This document shows, piece by piece, positions 43,116 through 53,072 of a stretch of 64,000 nt of DNA. This DNA comes from Hydrogenophaga sp. BPS33 (GTDB lineage Bacteria; Pseudomonadota; Gammaproteobacteria; Burkholderiales; Burkholderiaceae_C). Both the position numbers and the translations under genes were made by a program. Under the pieces are notes generated by a model. The model searched no databases, was not told the DNA's origin, and worked only from the letters and a program-made list of their open reading frames with translations. Numbering within the stretch: the stretch's first letter is position 1; the number at the start of each line of letters is the position of its first letter. The stretch is taken from assembly GCF_009859475.1 (NCBI RefSeq), contig NZ_CP044549.1, positions 4,464,001 through 4,528,000 on the forward strand, written 5' to 3'.

Positions 43116-44325
43116 GTTCAAGACTTCCTTTGGGTGTTAACTGGGTGTTTGCGCATCCGGGGCGGCCCGGGATGTGATCTCCGGTCCGGATACTATCATT
43201 TGATTGTGCATTTTCATTTTGAAATGATAGAAGTTATTTTTTATAGATTTTTCGATAAAAATGCCACAAACTGATGGCCTCGTTCTACCAAGCGGAGTCG
43301 CCGTGGACTTCGCCTCTCATGGTCAGACGCTTCAACTCGCACGTCTGTGGCAACTTGATTGATGGCGCCGGGGTTTGGAAATAGGTGTGGCGGCCTCTGC
43401 CGCTGGCATGAGCCTTGGAAAAAGAAACGCCGATCGTCCGCTCGTACCGGATGACTGGCGCGACCACCTCATCGCGGAGTTACGCGAGTGAAATCGCTAG
43501 ATACAAGCGCGCTCGCACTGTGTGAAGGTGTGCTCTCCTGCCTGAGGCCCCTTCCTGTCGAGTGACCAAGAAACGATGCTGGAGAGACACCTTGCCCCGC
43601 TCCGGCAAGGTGCTCATTTGCCAAAACATCAGCCCCAAGCGTCAAGCTTTTGCCGAGGTCCCACCGTAACCGCCTCATTGCAATCCGTTCAACACGCTGC
43701 AGATCTGACCGCGACCGTCCAGTCCGACCTGCTTGCCATTGCCGCAGCGGCTGGCATGGGGGGTCCATTCGGGTCTCCCAGACTTCCGCTGTGAATTCCA
43801 CCGACCTCAGATTTTGAGGGTTTGCCGTGCCGAAATACTCGCGCGCCTAGCCTCCAATGGCGCCGTCGGACCTGCGGGTGTGAGGCCAGTTCGGGAAACA
43901 AAAATTCAGTCAATACAGCCGAGCGCGATCAGCATCGTGGCCATCGAGTTGGGTGAGATGTTCTTCTTCGGTCGAGCCGGCAGCGCCTTCACGCTGGACG
44001 AACCGTCCGGGACTACGGTAAACACATCTTCAAAGTAGTAACCTCCGCCCACCTCCTGCTACTACGACACGAAGCTGTAGCCGGTTCTCGCGCGCGGGAG
44101 AATTCAGTTCCTGCACCATTTCCGTGTAGTGCTTCATGCCTTTGCCGCGGCGTAGGCGTGGACGAACGAGGACGTTGATTCTGCCGGCCATACCCCAACC
44201 CTTGGCAGCGTGCAGCGCTTTTGGGCGGAGAAAACTCCGCCTAGCTTTGGTGTGTGAGCTCAACCTTTTGCGGTGTAGCTTGGCCTGAAGGATTACTTTT
44301 CGCACCCTAGGTGTCCGCACAACTG
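43116..44325. other. Promoter of the giant gene and a decayed, gene-poor stretch
   Basis: The first ~150 bases right of the start are AT-rich (43190-43265) and likely hold the giant gene's promoter. Beyond it no intact gene is supported. A short coding-like plus-strand tail (GKRNADRPLVPDDWRDHLIA, ending near 43491) and another (AIELGEMFFFGRAGSAFTLD, ending near 44038) look like gene remnants. A perfect 9+9 hairpin, CACCTTGCC/GGCAAGGTG, is at 43588-43612. Confidence 0.45.
43588..43612. terminator. Perfect GC-rich hairpin, possible terminator
   Basis: CACCTTGCC and GGCAAGGTG pair perfectly around a 7-nt loop. No T-run follows on either strand, so factor-independent termination is unproven; it may be a remnant of a gene end. 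Confidence 0.3.
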
Positions 44326-45457
44326 CTAAGGCGCCTTCAGTTCTGCCCCTGAGAGTTCGAATCGGAAGACGCTTCCCAAACCGCGTCCTTCGCTCGCTCC
44401 CGAAATTACACCGCCGTGCATCTCAACGATCATGCGTGACAGTGCCAAACCGATACCCAGTCCAGGCTGATGGGTTTCACGCTGTGCTTGCCCTTGGGCA
44501 AAAAGAAGGAAAAGGTCATCGACCGTTGCCGGGTCCATGCCAAGTCCGTCGTCCTTCACCTCCACGTGCAGACGGCTGCCACAGACCTCCACGCGTACCT
44601 CGACATGCCCGCCTGGCAAGGTGAACTTCATCGCATTCGATAAAAGGTTCTGGACACCTGCGTGATTCGAAGCTCGTCTGCGTTCACCCATATCTCCCCC
44701 TCGGGTAGAAGACTTCCAAGTCCCGCTCGCGACGCTCAATGTCGGACGAAAAGGTCTCGACAGCTTGTTCGATGACCTTTTTGAATGGAATCTGGGTGGG
44801 CGAAATGCGGAGTTTTCCGCTTGTAACCCGACCTACATCCAACAGCTCGTCCAGCAGTCGGTCAGAGGGCCAACTGACGGTCGTGGATGCCCACGCAATG
44901 TTCTCCTCGTGTCAAGCTACCGTGCTCCTGAATGAAGGTTGACGCATAGCGAATCGGCCCCAGCGGGTTGCGCAATTCGTGGCCAAGCATGCAATGAACT
45001 CGTCCATTCGTTTGAGCGAGCGCTCAAGCTCTCGAAGCCGCCTCCGTTCGGTTACGTCCCGCGTGATCTTGGCTAGCGAGGAGGGTGCCATCATCGTCAA
45101 GGATTCGACTGATGATATGTTGGCCCAAAAAACAGAGCCGTCCTTGCGCACCCGCCAGCCTTCTTCCTCGGTTTTGCCGTGCAAGCGCGCTCGTGACAGT
45201 TGCCATTCCGGCACGCCCTCTGCCACGTCCTGAGAGCGAAAGAAAATGCTGTAAGACTTACCCAACACCTCAGTGGCTCGGTATCCCTTGAGCCGTTCTG
45301 CACCTGGGCTCCACGACTCTATGAGCCCATCCGGGCCCAGCATGTAGATCGCGTAGTCGTCGATTGCCTCCACGACAAGCTGGAAACGATCAGCACTTGA
45401 TAGAGCCGGACGTACTGGAGGAGGCACGTTGGCCCCGCCAGCCGATGATGTAGACAT
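44326..45457 (-). pseudogene. PAS sensor histidine kinase, broken by several frameshifts
   Basis: The pieces of one kinase can be read in changing frames. A PAS domain (DYAIYMLGPDGLIESWSPGA, GYRATEVLGKSYSIFF) is followed by an out-of-phase patch (ISRILDDDGTLLAS), KITRDVTERRRLRELERSLK and an H-box only in another frame (MLGHELRNPLGPIRYAS). Then DRLLDELLDVGRVTSGKLRI, another frame again, and an HATPase with NLLSNAMKFTLPGGHVEV and LGIGLALSRMIVEMHGG. At least four indels are needed to restore it. It lies between the type I exporter and its presumed substrate and probably once controlled them. Confidence 0.85.
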
Positions 45458-46238
45458 TTCGTTCCATGGTAGGTGCTCGCACCCCGCAGCTGCGATGGGC
45501 GAGCTAGCAATGTCGTTCGGATCAGAGCGTGCAATCTATCACGAAAGCCAATTCACACGCGGAAAAACGGTTGCACTTTGAAGGGCGGGCAAGGGGGATC
45601 TACTCACGCACTTTGTCTGAGAGGCACCCTCTAGCTATTGGTTCCACGATGTTTCGTCAGCGACGGCCGAAAAGGGCGGAAACGGTCGCTTAAAACGCAA
45701 AATGTTTGGATGCGTTTTCTACTAGAAACAGCTTCCACCTGCCTCCAACCGCCTGGAATGTCTGCACTGCTCGTCACACAAATCAGCGGACTCTAACGAC
45801 GTGGAACCGGGTCCCACGTCAATGCCCGCTGCGCGGGCATTGATGACGGTCATCCCCCGGCTTAGTACTGTTTTGACACATCATCCTCGGAATGCTGAGC
45901 ACGCCGGACGGGACTCAATCAGATCAACTGCCCAACAGAGTCGCACGAAGACTCCACCACAGTTGGTTCGCAGCTTCCCTAGCCCAGGTCTTTTTGCGGG
46001 TTCGAAGCCTTCAAAAGCTGTCGGCCCTGCCAGACGCAGGATGCAGTTTAGTCCGTAAAAGAAGCAGCACGGGGCGTGCGATGCCGTTGGGATGTCGCGT
46101 CACTGGTCACGCGAAGCATTCGCGTTGCAAGCGCTCCACGCCGTGGCCGCCCTACTACGAAGTGGTCGTCCGGCCTGAGGTCTAACTCCCCACCGCGTTT
46201 CTGTACCCCTACGCCTAACGTAGCGTCACCGGCATTCT
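45458..46238. other. Intergenic stretch with one strong hairpin
   Basis: About 780 bases between the broken kinase and hlyD. Open plus-strand frames of 80-97 codons at 45801-46185 have arginine-rich, shadow-like composition and no ribosome sites. The only clear structure is the hairpin at 45819-45843. No gene is supported. Confidence 0.4.
45819..45843. terminator. Perfect 11-bp hairpin downstream of the exporter operon
   Basis: TCAATGCCCGC and GCGGGCATTGA pair perfectly around a 3-nt loop. It lies about 400 bases beyond the hlyD stop in the direction of transcription. No T-run follows, so it may stop or stabilise the message 3' end, or be a repetitive palindromic unit. Confidence 0.45.
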
Positions 46239-47444
46239 TTATCGCTCGCCCAAAGAGTCACCAAGAGTTTTCACGATTGGCTTGGCAAGGTACTGCAATA
46301 CCGTTCGCTGACCAGTTTTGACCTCGATGGTGGCCGTCATGCCCGGTTGAATCTCCAGCACACTATGTGCCCGTTTGCTGAACTCACGTGAGGTGGTGCG
46401 CACCTGCACACGGTAGTACGGGTCCTCACCTTGACGAAGGTTTTCGCTCAAGGTGTCTGCACTGATAAAAATGAGTTTTCCAGGCAGGCCCCCGTAGACG
46501 GTGTAGTCGTAGGCATCTATCTTGACGGTCGCATCGAGGCCAAGGGTGAGAAAGGCAATATCCGCAGGTGAAACTTTTGCTTCGATGACCAGGTCATCTT
46601 CAAGCGGCACGATTTGCATCACCTCCTCCCCGGGTCGGATGACGCCCCCTTGAGTGGTGATACGCACGTTTTTCACCACACCGCGCAAAGGAGCTCGCAG
46701 CTCGGTCTGGTCAAGCTGATTTCGGCGCTGCGCAAGGATCTGCTGTACCCCAGCAAGCTCCTCTTGCGTCTTGTTGAACTCAGCTTGCGCATCTTGGAAG
46801 TACTTGTTGCGCTTGTTCGTCATCTGTGCCTGCATATCGGCCACTTGCCGCTGCAGACGCAAAACCTCAGTGCGACTCACGTCACCTGATTGCACCAACG
46901 GAAGGTTGAGCGAAAGTTCTTCTTCGACCAGGGATTTCATGCGCCGAATTGCAGTGAGGTCTTCATCAAGCGCAGCCCTCCTCTTGCGAAGCAGATCGTT
47001 CTGGCTGCGGCTGAAATCAGGGTAATTCTTTAGCTCTGCCGCATATCGTGGCTGCCCTCCAAAGACCTCTGCTTGCAACCTGGCGAGGGATGCGCTCAGT
47101 GCTGCGGCCTTCGCTCTGGTCTCGAGAAACGCAGACTCCGCGCGAGTGCGCTCAATGCGAGCCAGTAGTTGCCCCGCCTCGACTTTGTCACCTTCGCGCA
47201 CAAGCATTTCCTCAAGCGTCCCACCATCTTGTGACTGAATGAGCTGCGTACGTGAGCTTGCGATGACAGAGCCAGGTGCGCGCGTGACTTGGTCCAGCTC
47301 TGCATGCCAGGCCCAGGCGACAAACAATCCGATGCTGAGGAATGTGACCCACATCACCCAACGGGAGCCCCGCAACTGCTCAGACAGCGGCCCCTGGTCG
47401 CTTTTCGACCGCTTGTTTGGTTCGAGAAACCAAAGAATTTTCAT
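46239..47444 (-). CDS. HlyD-family type I secretion periplasmic adaptor
   Basis: This 401-residue membrane-fusion protein has a short cytoplasmic N-terminus, one helix (VMWVTFLSIGLFVAWAWHAEL), a first lipoyl half-motif (GTLEEMLVREGDKVEAGQLLARI) and a long coiled-coil hairpin (EAELQ/ELAGVQQILAQRRNQL). The second lipoyl half (ELRAPLRGVVKNVRITTQGG) and a beta-barrel domain (GVIRPGEEVMQIVPLEDDLVIEAKV) follow. It links the ABC transporter to the outer-membrane channel. It overlaps the transporter gene by 4 nt (ATGA) and is the last gene of the operon. Confidence 0.93.
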   Translation of the reverse strand: MKILWFLEPNKRSKSDQGPLSEQLRGSRWVMWVTFLSIGLFVAWAWHAELDQVTRAPGSVIASSRTQLIQSQDGGTLEEMLVREGDKVEAGQLLARIERTRAESAFLETRAKAAALSASLARLQAEVFGGQPRYAAELKNYPDFSRSQNDLLRKRRAALDEDLTAIRRMKSLVEEELSLNLPLVQSGDVSRTEVLRLQRQVADMQAQMTNKRNKYFQDAQAEFNKTQEELAGVQQILAQRRNQLDQTELRAPLRGVVKNVRITTQGGVIRPGEEVMQIVPLEDDLVIEAKVSPADIAFLTLGLDATVKIDAYDYTVYGGLPGKLIFISADTLSENLRQGEDPYYRVQVRTTSREFSKRAHSVLEIQPGMTATIEVKTGQRTVLQYLAKPIVKTLGDSLGER

Positions 47445-49651
47445 GACGAGATCTCTTTATGGGTATGCGGGGCAGCCGCAGCGCGTCCGGTAATGGCGTT
47501 AGGCGTCTGGCCGCTCAGGCGAGCGAGCACCTGGTCGCGCGGCCCATCCATGACGATTCGGCCTTTGTCAACAACGATGATTCGATGCACATGCGGCAGC
47601 ATGCCCACCTTGTGCGTTACGACGACCAGAACAGACTCGGGAGGAGCTTCCTGGAACAGGTGTTTCATCACTCGAGACTCAAGCTGCACATCCATGGAGG
47701 CCGTAGGTTCATCAAGCAACATCACGCTGGACCGAGCAAGCAATAGGCGAGTGAGGCCCACGAGCTGACGCTGCCCGCCAGAGAGCCCTCGGCCGCCTTC
47801 GGTGATCTCCAGCTCCAAACCCTTAGGGTGGCTCTGGATAGCTTGGTCCAGCCCCGTCAGGCGCGCCGCGTTGAAAATCACGCTGTCACTGGGTGTGGGA
47901 AGGCCAAGTGTGAGGTTCTCTCGCAGAGTGCCACTAAACAAGCGCACGTCCTGCGGCAAGTAGCCAATGTGCTCTCGCACAAATTCAGGAGCCAGCTGGT
48001 CCATGTCCACGCCATCGAGGTACGCGGCTCCGGTCTTTGGCTTGTAGAGACCGGAGAGCATCTTCACAAGCGTCGACTTACCAGACCCTACGGCGCCGAG
48101 CACGGCAATGCGCTCTCCCGGCTGTATACGCAAGTCAGCGATTTCCAGAATAGGCTTGTCTTCCCGATACCCAAACGTCGCGCTCTCCAGCCGCAACTGC
48201 CCTGCGCACCGCTCGGGTACCACCAAGCGCTGATGGCTGGAACGGTCACTGGGCATTGCCATGATGGCGTCAAGCGACTTCAAGGCAATCTTGGCGTGCT
48301 TCCACTGCACCACCAACTGAGGAATTTGAGCCAGCGGGGAGAGTGCGCGCCCACTGATGATGGAGCATGCAATGAGTCCCCCCATGGAGAGTTGGCCTGA
48401 ACTGATGGCGTAGGCGCCAGCGGCGATTAGACCCACGTAGTTCAGCTGCTGAATCGTCTGCGCGAGGTTTGTGGAGCGGGTGGAAAGGGCCTTGAGCTGA
48501 AGCTCACTTGCTGCAATGGTGGCTGTCAGGTCGCGGTAACGGTCCAGCATCTTCCACTCGCCGCCGGCGGCCTTGACTGATTCGATACCGTCCACCGCTT
48601 CAATGAGAAGACCGTTCTTACGATTGGACTCTTGCATGTTCTCAGCAGAGAGCCGCTCGATAGACCCCCGAAAGAACAATCCAGCGATCACGGCGACGGG
48701 GACCATGACGAGAGGCACGAGCGCCACGGGCCCAGCGATCATGGCCATGACCCCGATGAACATCAAGGCGAACGGGGCATCCGCCAGAATGAACAGGGTT
48801 GTCGATGTCATGAAATTCCGCACCGACTCGAAATGCCGAATCTGAGAAGCGAAAGTACCCACCGTGCTGGGCCTTGCATCCATGCGAATTGCCAATGCCT
48901 TGTCGAAGAACACACTGGAGAGCTCTTGGTCGATGACCTTGGACGCCCGGTCAACCATGTGCGCACGCACTTGTTTCATGGTGAATTCGAGCACGACCGC
49001 TAGCAGTACACCGATTGTCAGAACCCACAGGGTCGAGAACCCCTTCGTTGGCACCACACGGTCATACACCTGCATGGTGTAGAGCGACGCGGTGAGTCCG
49101 ATGGCACTGATCATGAAAGTCGCGAACACGCCGTCCAGGAAGACGCGCCTGTGCTTTCGAATGGCAAAGGCAAACCAATCCGTAGCAGTTTGCGGGCCGT
49201 CTTCTCTTGCGCCTTCAGTACTCTCATCTGCACGCAACGCAAGCAAATGCCCATCTCTGACGTTGGCCTCGTCAATCTCTTGCGAGATCCCGTCCATACC
49301 TTCAGTGGAAAAGGCGCCATGACTGAGCCGCCCACGCACAATGCGAACATCTACGCCACTCGAACTGATCCAAAGGAGGGGATAGTCGCCACGCTTTACA
49401 ACCGCCGGGGTGAGCTCACGAATCTGCGCTCCGCTAAATCGGGCCTTCCACATCTCGCGAGCACGCCGGTGTGGTGCAAGCGTTGCCATCTCAATACCGT
49501 CCTGGCTGCGCTCGAGCATGCTGAAGCGAAAAGCCGGCACTGCGTGGCCCAGCAGGGATGCAAGTCGTGATAGCAGGCCAGACAATGCCTGGTCTTGCGG
49601 CAATGGTGAGGCGGATGCGTCTAAGGCCTCCACCGAAGTGTTAGCGGACAT
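47441..49651 (-). CDS. Type I secretion ABC transporter/ATPase (LapB/RTX-exporter type)
   Basis: This 736-residue exporter has an N-terminal C39-like domain (about 1-140) without the peptidase Cys/His. That makes it a substrate-docking domain of the kind found in HlyB/LapB. Six membrane helices fill ~165-430 (VFLDGVFATFMISAIGLTAS...). The nucleotide-binding domain has Walker A GAVGSGKST, signature LSGGQRQ, Walker B VMLLDEPTASMD and the H-loop VTHKVG. The lack of a peptidase means the substrate keeps its C-terminal signal, matching the giant protein. It overlaps tolC by 11 nt and hlyD by 4 nt. Confidence 0.94.
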   Translation of the reverse strand: MSANTSVEALDASASPLPQDQALSGLLSRLASLLGHAVPAFRFSMLERSQDGIEMATLAPHRRAREMWKARFSGAQIRELTPAVVKRGDYPLLWISSSGVDVRIVRGRLSHGAFSTEGMDGISQEIDEANVRDGHLLALRADESTEGAREDGPQTATDWFAFAIRKHRRVFLDGVFATFMISAIGLTASLYTMQVYDRVVPTKGFSTLWVLTIGVLLAVVLEFTMKQVRAHMVDRASKVIDQELSSVFFDKALAIRMDARPSTVGTFASQIRHFESVRNFMTSTTLFILADAPFALMFIGVMAMIAGPVALVPLVMVPVAVIAGLFFRGSIERLSAENMQESNRKNGLLIEAVDGIESVKAAGGEWKMLDRYRDLTATIAASELQLKALSTRSTNLAQTIQQLNYVGLIAAGAYAISSGQLSMGGLIACSIISGRALSPLAQIPQLVVQWKHAKIALKSLDAIMAMPSDRSSHQRLVVPERCAGQLRLESATFGYREDKPILEIADLRIQPGERIAVLGAVGSGKSTLVKMLSGLYKPKTGAAYLDGVDMDQLAPEFVREHIGYLPQDVRLFSGTLRENLTLGLPTPSDSVIFNAARLTGLDQAIQSHPKGLELEITEGGRGLSGGQRQLVGLTRLLLARSSVMLLDEPTASMDVQLESRVMKHLFQEAPPESVLVVVTHKVGMLPHVHRIIVVDKGRIVMDGPRDQVLARLSGQTPNAITGRAAAAPHTHKEISS

Positions 49652-50894
49652 GATTGGGAATCGGGTTTTGTGCGTTCAGTTGGCCAGCGAGCAAGAGGAG
49701 CCGAACTTCCGCGTACAGAATGGGAGACTCAAGATCTGCCAGGGCGTAATAGGCCTGGGTCTTTTCACGTAGAGCATTAAGCACATCGAGCCAGTTCTTG
49801 CGTCCAACTTGAAACTGGCGAAGATAGGAGGCAACGATCTCATCCGCCCCGCTGAGCAAGGCTCGCACCGGTTCGACTTGTCGGCCCAAGGCTTGCCGCT
49901 CGGACCAGATCGAGCGAACTTGTTGAGTTAGGGTGCGTTCAAGGGCGTCAATGGCATCCAGCGCAGCCTGCTTGCGCGATATGGCCACCTGCACACCCGA
50001 CATGCTGGACAGGCCAGCGCCGGTCTGAAGCTGTAGCGCCACATAGAGTCGTCCTCGGTCTTCACCTGGCAGCAGGTTTCCAAGACGGGATTGGTAACCA
50101 GCCACGACCGTGGGCATCAGCTGAGAACGTGCAAGGTCGATTTGGGCATTGGCGACGGCCACCTGCGCTTCAAGCCGTCGACGCTCTGGCGAGAACGAAA
50201 GGGCCGCATCAAGCAAGCTGTCTTCGTTCCAATTGCCAAGTCCGATATGCGGGGGGGGTGCAAGCTCTGCGACCTTGCGACCAACCATCTGCTCCAGAGC
50301 GAGACGGGCCGCCTCGATCTGACGCTGCGTCTGGATTCTTTCTGTGATTGCCTGATTCAACCGTGCCGCCGCCTGCGTCTGGTCCGTCGCGGGACTGACC
50401 TGAGACTGCACACGTCTTTGGATGATGTCGAACAAGCGCTTATGTTCGGTTTCGCTGGCTCGCGCTGCATCCAAGCGTGACTCCAGGCGAAGAATCTCGA
50501 AGAAGGCACCAGCAGTCTGACCGAGCACGTTCTGCTCTATCTCCGCAACTGCCGCTTCGGCTTCACCCACCCCTGCGTCGGCCACTCCAATTCGACTGGT
50601 GATTCGTCCGCCGGTCCAAAGTGGCTGCTCCACCTTGATCACCGTCTGAGGACCTCCAGACTGGGTCTGGAGTTCGGTCGTGAGACTAGGATAGCGACCC
50701 CATCGGGCACCTTCGAGCTCGTAGCCTGCTGCTCTGGCATTGCTCTTTCGGCTCCGCACATCAGGATGCTGCGTCACGGCCTCGCTCATGAGCGTCCCGA
50801 GGTCTACAGGAACAGGCTGAGCGCTCGCGGCTAAGTGCGTGCAGAACATCCCGATCCCGCACGCTGCGACCGTCAGTGAGAACATTCGATTCAC
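49641..50894 (-). CDS. TolC-family outer-membrane channel of the type I exporter
   Basis: This 417-residue protein has a signal peptide (MNRMFSLTVAACGIGMFCTHLAASAQ). TolC repeats follow: DLGTLMSEAVTQHPDVRSRK, YELEGARWGRYPSLTTEL, VEQPLWTGGRI, then the second half EQMVGRKVAEL and RSQLMPTVVAGYQSRLG. The length is that of AggA/LapE-type secretins rather than multidrug channels. It forms the outer-membrane duct for the type I system. It begins 81 nt after the second bactofilin gene. Confidence 0.93.
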   Translation of the reverse strand: MNRMFSLTVAACGIGMFCTHLAASAQPVPVDLGTLMSEAVTQHPDVRSRKSNARAAGYELEGARWGRYPSLTTELQTQSGGPQTVIKVEQPLWTGGRITSRIGVADAGVGEAEAAVAEIEQNVLGQTAGAFFEILRLESRLDAARASETEHKRLFDIIQRRVQSQVSPATDQTQAAARLNQAITERIQTQRQIEAARLALEQMVGRKVAELAPPPHIGLGNWNEDSLLDAALSFSPERRRLEAQVAVANAQIDLARSQLMPTVVAGYQSRLGNLLPGEDRGRLYVALQLQTGAGLSSMSGVQVAISRKQAALDAIDALERTLTQQVRSIWSERQALGRQVEPVRALLSGADEIVASYLRQFQVGRKNWLDVLNALREKTQAYYALADLESPILYAEVRLLLLAGQLNAQNPIPNHVR

Positions 50895-50975
50895 ATGGAA
50901 CTCCGGAAAGCGCGACCGGTTGAATGAGGTCGCGGAACAAGGGGAAGGGTGCGGATGGCTTGGGAGATCGCGCCG

Positions 50976-51425
50976 TCAGACGCCTTCGGCTGCCCGCCAC
51001 TCGACCTCAGCCTCTACCTGCGCTCCTGAACTGATGGTGATGAAGCGGTAGCTCACCTGCCCCTTGACCTGCGCAGAGGCCGCGATGATCAGCTCGTCGC
51101 AAATCAGGACGCCATCAAATCGACCCTTGACGGTCAGGCTGCTGCAAACAAGATGCCCTTCGATGAATCCGCCTGCACCGACATTGGCACTGTCGACCTT
51201 CACATTTCCAATCACACCGCCTTCAACGTGGAGGACCCCGCTGGAGTCCAAGTCGCCACGCATCACAAGACCTTCACTAATGATGGAAGGCTTCTCGGCA
51301 ACCGGAATAGCTTTAACAGCCTTTGCGCCCCACCCACTCACTGGGGCGGCACTTTGAGCAGCAGGCAATGGCGCAACGCGCACATCAGACGCGTTGTCGG
51401 ACTTAGTTTTTGATCTGCTGAACAT
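50976..51425 (-). CDS. Bactofilin (DUF583) B
   Basis: This 149-residue protein has a ~45-residue disordered N-terminal tail (MFSRSKTKSDNASDVRVAPL...). The bactofilin beta-helix core follows: ISEGLVMRGDLDSSGVLHVE, GGVIGNVKVDSANVGAGGFI, GHLVCSSLTVKGRFDG, LIIAASAQVKGQVSY, ending ISSGAQVEAEVEW. Bactofilins self-assemble into nucleotide-free filaments that recruit cell-wall enzymes and envelope machines. It overlaps the M23 gene by 23 nt and lies directly before tolC, placing cytoskeleton and exporter in one transcript. Confidence 0.92.
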   Translation of the reverse strand: MFSRSKTKSDNASDVRVAPLPAAQSAAPVSGWGAKAVKAIPVAEKPSIISEGLVMRGDLDSSGVLHVEGGVIGNVKVDSANVGAGGFIEGHLVCSSLTVKGRFDGVLICDELIIAASAQVKGQVSYRFITISSGAQVEAEVEWRAAEGV

Positions 51426-52446
51426 AGTTGGCCGTGTGGATTACCCGCAAAGGATCCACCGGGAATCCTCCGACTGAAATTTCAAAATGCAGGTGTTTTC
51501 CCGTTGAGGCACCGGTGTTTCCTACCAGCCCAAGTACGGTAGTGATGTCGACTTCGTCACCCTCGGCGACGTTTATCCGGTCAAGGTGGCCATAGAGGCT
51601 TTCAATGCCGCGGTCATGACGGACCACAACGGTATTCCCGTAGCCACCATTCATTCGCGCCAAGACCACCTTTCCGGCCTTGGTCGGATAAACCCTGTCA
51701 TCGTTATGCGGCACTAGGTCGACACCAGCATGAAATCGCGGCTGCTTGATCAATGGATGGGCGCGCATTCCATACTTGGACGTGATGTCATGACCTCCGA
51801 CAGGAACGCGCGATGGCAAGGCCAACATGACTTCTTTGAGTTCACGATTCTTGGAAGCCTCGTCCGCGAACCGTCCGCTTAGCAACGACCGACTCGACTC
51901 GGTTGGCTCAGGCCCAAATCCACCGACCGCTCCGCTGGATTGAATGAGTGTGATAGTTCGCGCTGTCAGGCCCGATGCGTCCAGGCGCGATTTGAGCCCA
52001 TGATTCTCAGAGGCCAGTCCCTCAGTGGCAATATCCACCAGACTCCGGACCTCGAGATCGCGCTCTCGAATAACACGGGCCAGGTTGAACATGTCATCAT
52101 CATTCATCTCCTGCACTTCGGGAGTTGAAGCGTCAGCTGTTCCCATAAGCAATGCGCTGTAAATCTCGCGATGCGAGTGCTGCAATCGCAACTTTCCATC
52201 ATGTTGGACCCGGGCATACGCAAGCAGAAACAGCAACACAAACAACAGTACTGTGGCCAGGATCAAACCACCTCGAACAGCGTAGCGCTGCCACCGTCCC
52301 GCAATCGCGTAGTAGCGCAGCTCGCCTTCTTGCTCCAGGATGATGCGAACATCAATGAACTCGCGGCGCCACAACGCAAGTGGAATCGCAGGCACACGCA
52401 GAACCCAAGCGGCAGTTGATGCGGTCTTCCGGATCGTATTTAGCAT
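51403..52446 (-). CDS. M23 (LytM) peptidase, membrane-anchored, bactofilin-associated
   Basis: This 347-residue protein has a ~55-residue cytoplasmic N-terminus (residues ~35-55: VRIILEQEGELRYYAIAGRW). One helix at ~58-80 (GGLILATVLLFVLLFLLAY) is followed by a periplasmic coiled coil (DDDMFNLARVIRERDLEVRS). The C-terminal LytM domain has the zinc ligands in RFHAGVDLVPHNDD and the HxH in GKHLHFEISVGG. All catalytic residues look intact, so it should cut peptidoglycan cross-links. M23 proteins beside bactofilins (LmdC-like) control cell shape; here the job is probably to open or pattern the wall for the export machine. Confidence 0.92.
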   Translation of the reverse strand: MLNTIRKTASTAAWVLRVPAIPLALWRREFIDVRIILEQEGELRYYAIAGRWQRYAVRGGLILATVLLFVLLFLLAYARVQHDGKLRLQHSHREIYSALLMGTADASTPEVQEMNDDDMFNLARVIRERDLEVRSLVDIATEGLASENHGLKSRLDASGLTARTITLIQSSGAVGGFGPEPTESSRSLLSGRFADEASKNRELKEVMLALPSRVPVGGHDITSKYGMRAHPLIKQPRFHAGVDLVPHNDDRVYPTKAGKVVLARMNGGYGNTVVVRHDRGIESLYGHLDRINVAEGDEVDITTVLGLVGNTGASTGKHLHFEISVGGFPVDPLRVIHTANYVQQIKN

Positions 52447-52461
52447 CTGGCTCTACCCGAC

Positions 52462-52887
52462 CTACTCAAGCGCCTTCTCACCCTCATTGAGTGAGACAAG
52501 CTTGTCGCCCAACAAGAGCAGTCGATCGTTCAACACAGGGACTTCTTTGGCTTCGGGTTTGCCCTGCCGCAACGCGCCTTGAATGTTTCCACCGCGCTCG
52601 ACTTCGACTTCGCCATACGCCACATGGCCTTGAATGCGACCACTGGCTCGAACAATCAAGTGCCCGGTGACGAGGAGCTCATCGCGAATCTCGCCCTGAA
52701 CGTCAGCCTTGCCAACATGAGTCTTCCCAGCAATCGTGCCGGCAAGGCCCAAGGTCAACTCTTCGGCGTATAGCTCGCCTTGAAAATCGCCATGGATGAC
52801 CGCCCTGCCGGGCACCTTGAGGACACCGCTTATGCTGACGCCCTCGCCGATGACGACGGTGCCCTTTTGATCGTTGCGCTCGCTCAT
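52462..52887 (-). CDS. Bactofilin (DUF583) A
   Basis: About 141 residues from MSERNDQKGTVVIGEGVSI; the frame is open upstream, but this ATG starts the family sequence and the extension is shadow-like. The beta-helix core reads SGVLKVPGRAVIHGDFQGEL, AEELTLGLAGTIAGKTHVG, VQGEIRDELLVTGHLIV and GRIQGHVAYGEVEVERGGNI. A charged helical tail (LNDRLLLLGDKLVSLNEGEK) follows that could contact a partner. It is the first gene of the bactofilin-M23-bactofilin-TolC-ABC-HlyD run, 15 nt before the M23 gene. Confidence 0.92.
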   Translation of the reverse strand: MSERNDQKGTVVIGEGVSISGVLKVPGRAVIHGDFQGELYAEELTLGLAGTIAGKTHVGKADVQGEIRDELLVTGHLIVRASGRIQGHVAYGEVEVERGGNIQGALRQGKPEAKEVPVLNDRLLLLGDKLVSLNEGEKALE

Positions 52888-53072
52888 ACAAACCCGTTGT
52901 TCTTGGAAAAAGGGAGATGGATGCGCTGAGAGCCGTCTTCGCAGAAGACGCCATCCAATGGCGCTATGCGCATCCTTGACAGTAGTACACAAAATGACAA
53001 ATACAGTATAAGCTCAGTTTTGTGATATTTCGCCATCCAATATGACACAACCAGCAAACCAAAGGAGGTTGG

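Noticed and set aside
43733..44038. A 101-codon plus-strand frame as a gene
   Set aside because: No ribosome site and mixed composition; only the last ~35 residues look coding, so it is treated as a remnant.
45801..46185. Overlapping plus-strand frames of 85 and 97 codons
   Set aside because: Arg/Ser/Pro-rich shadow composition, no start signals, and two frames open equally over the same DNA.
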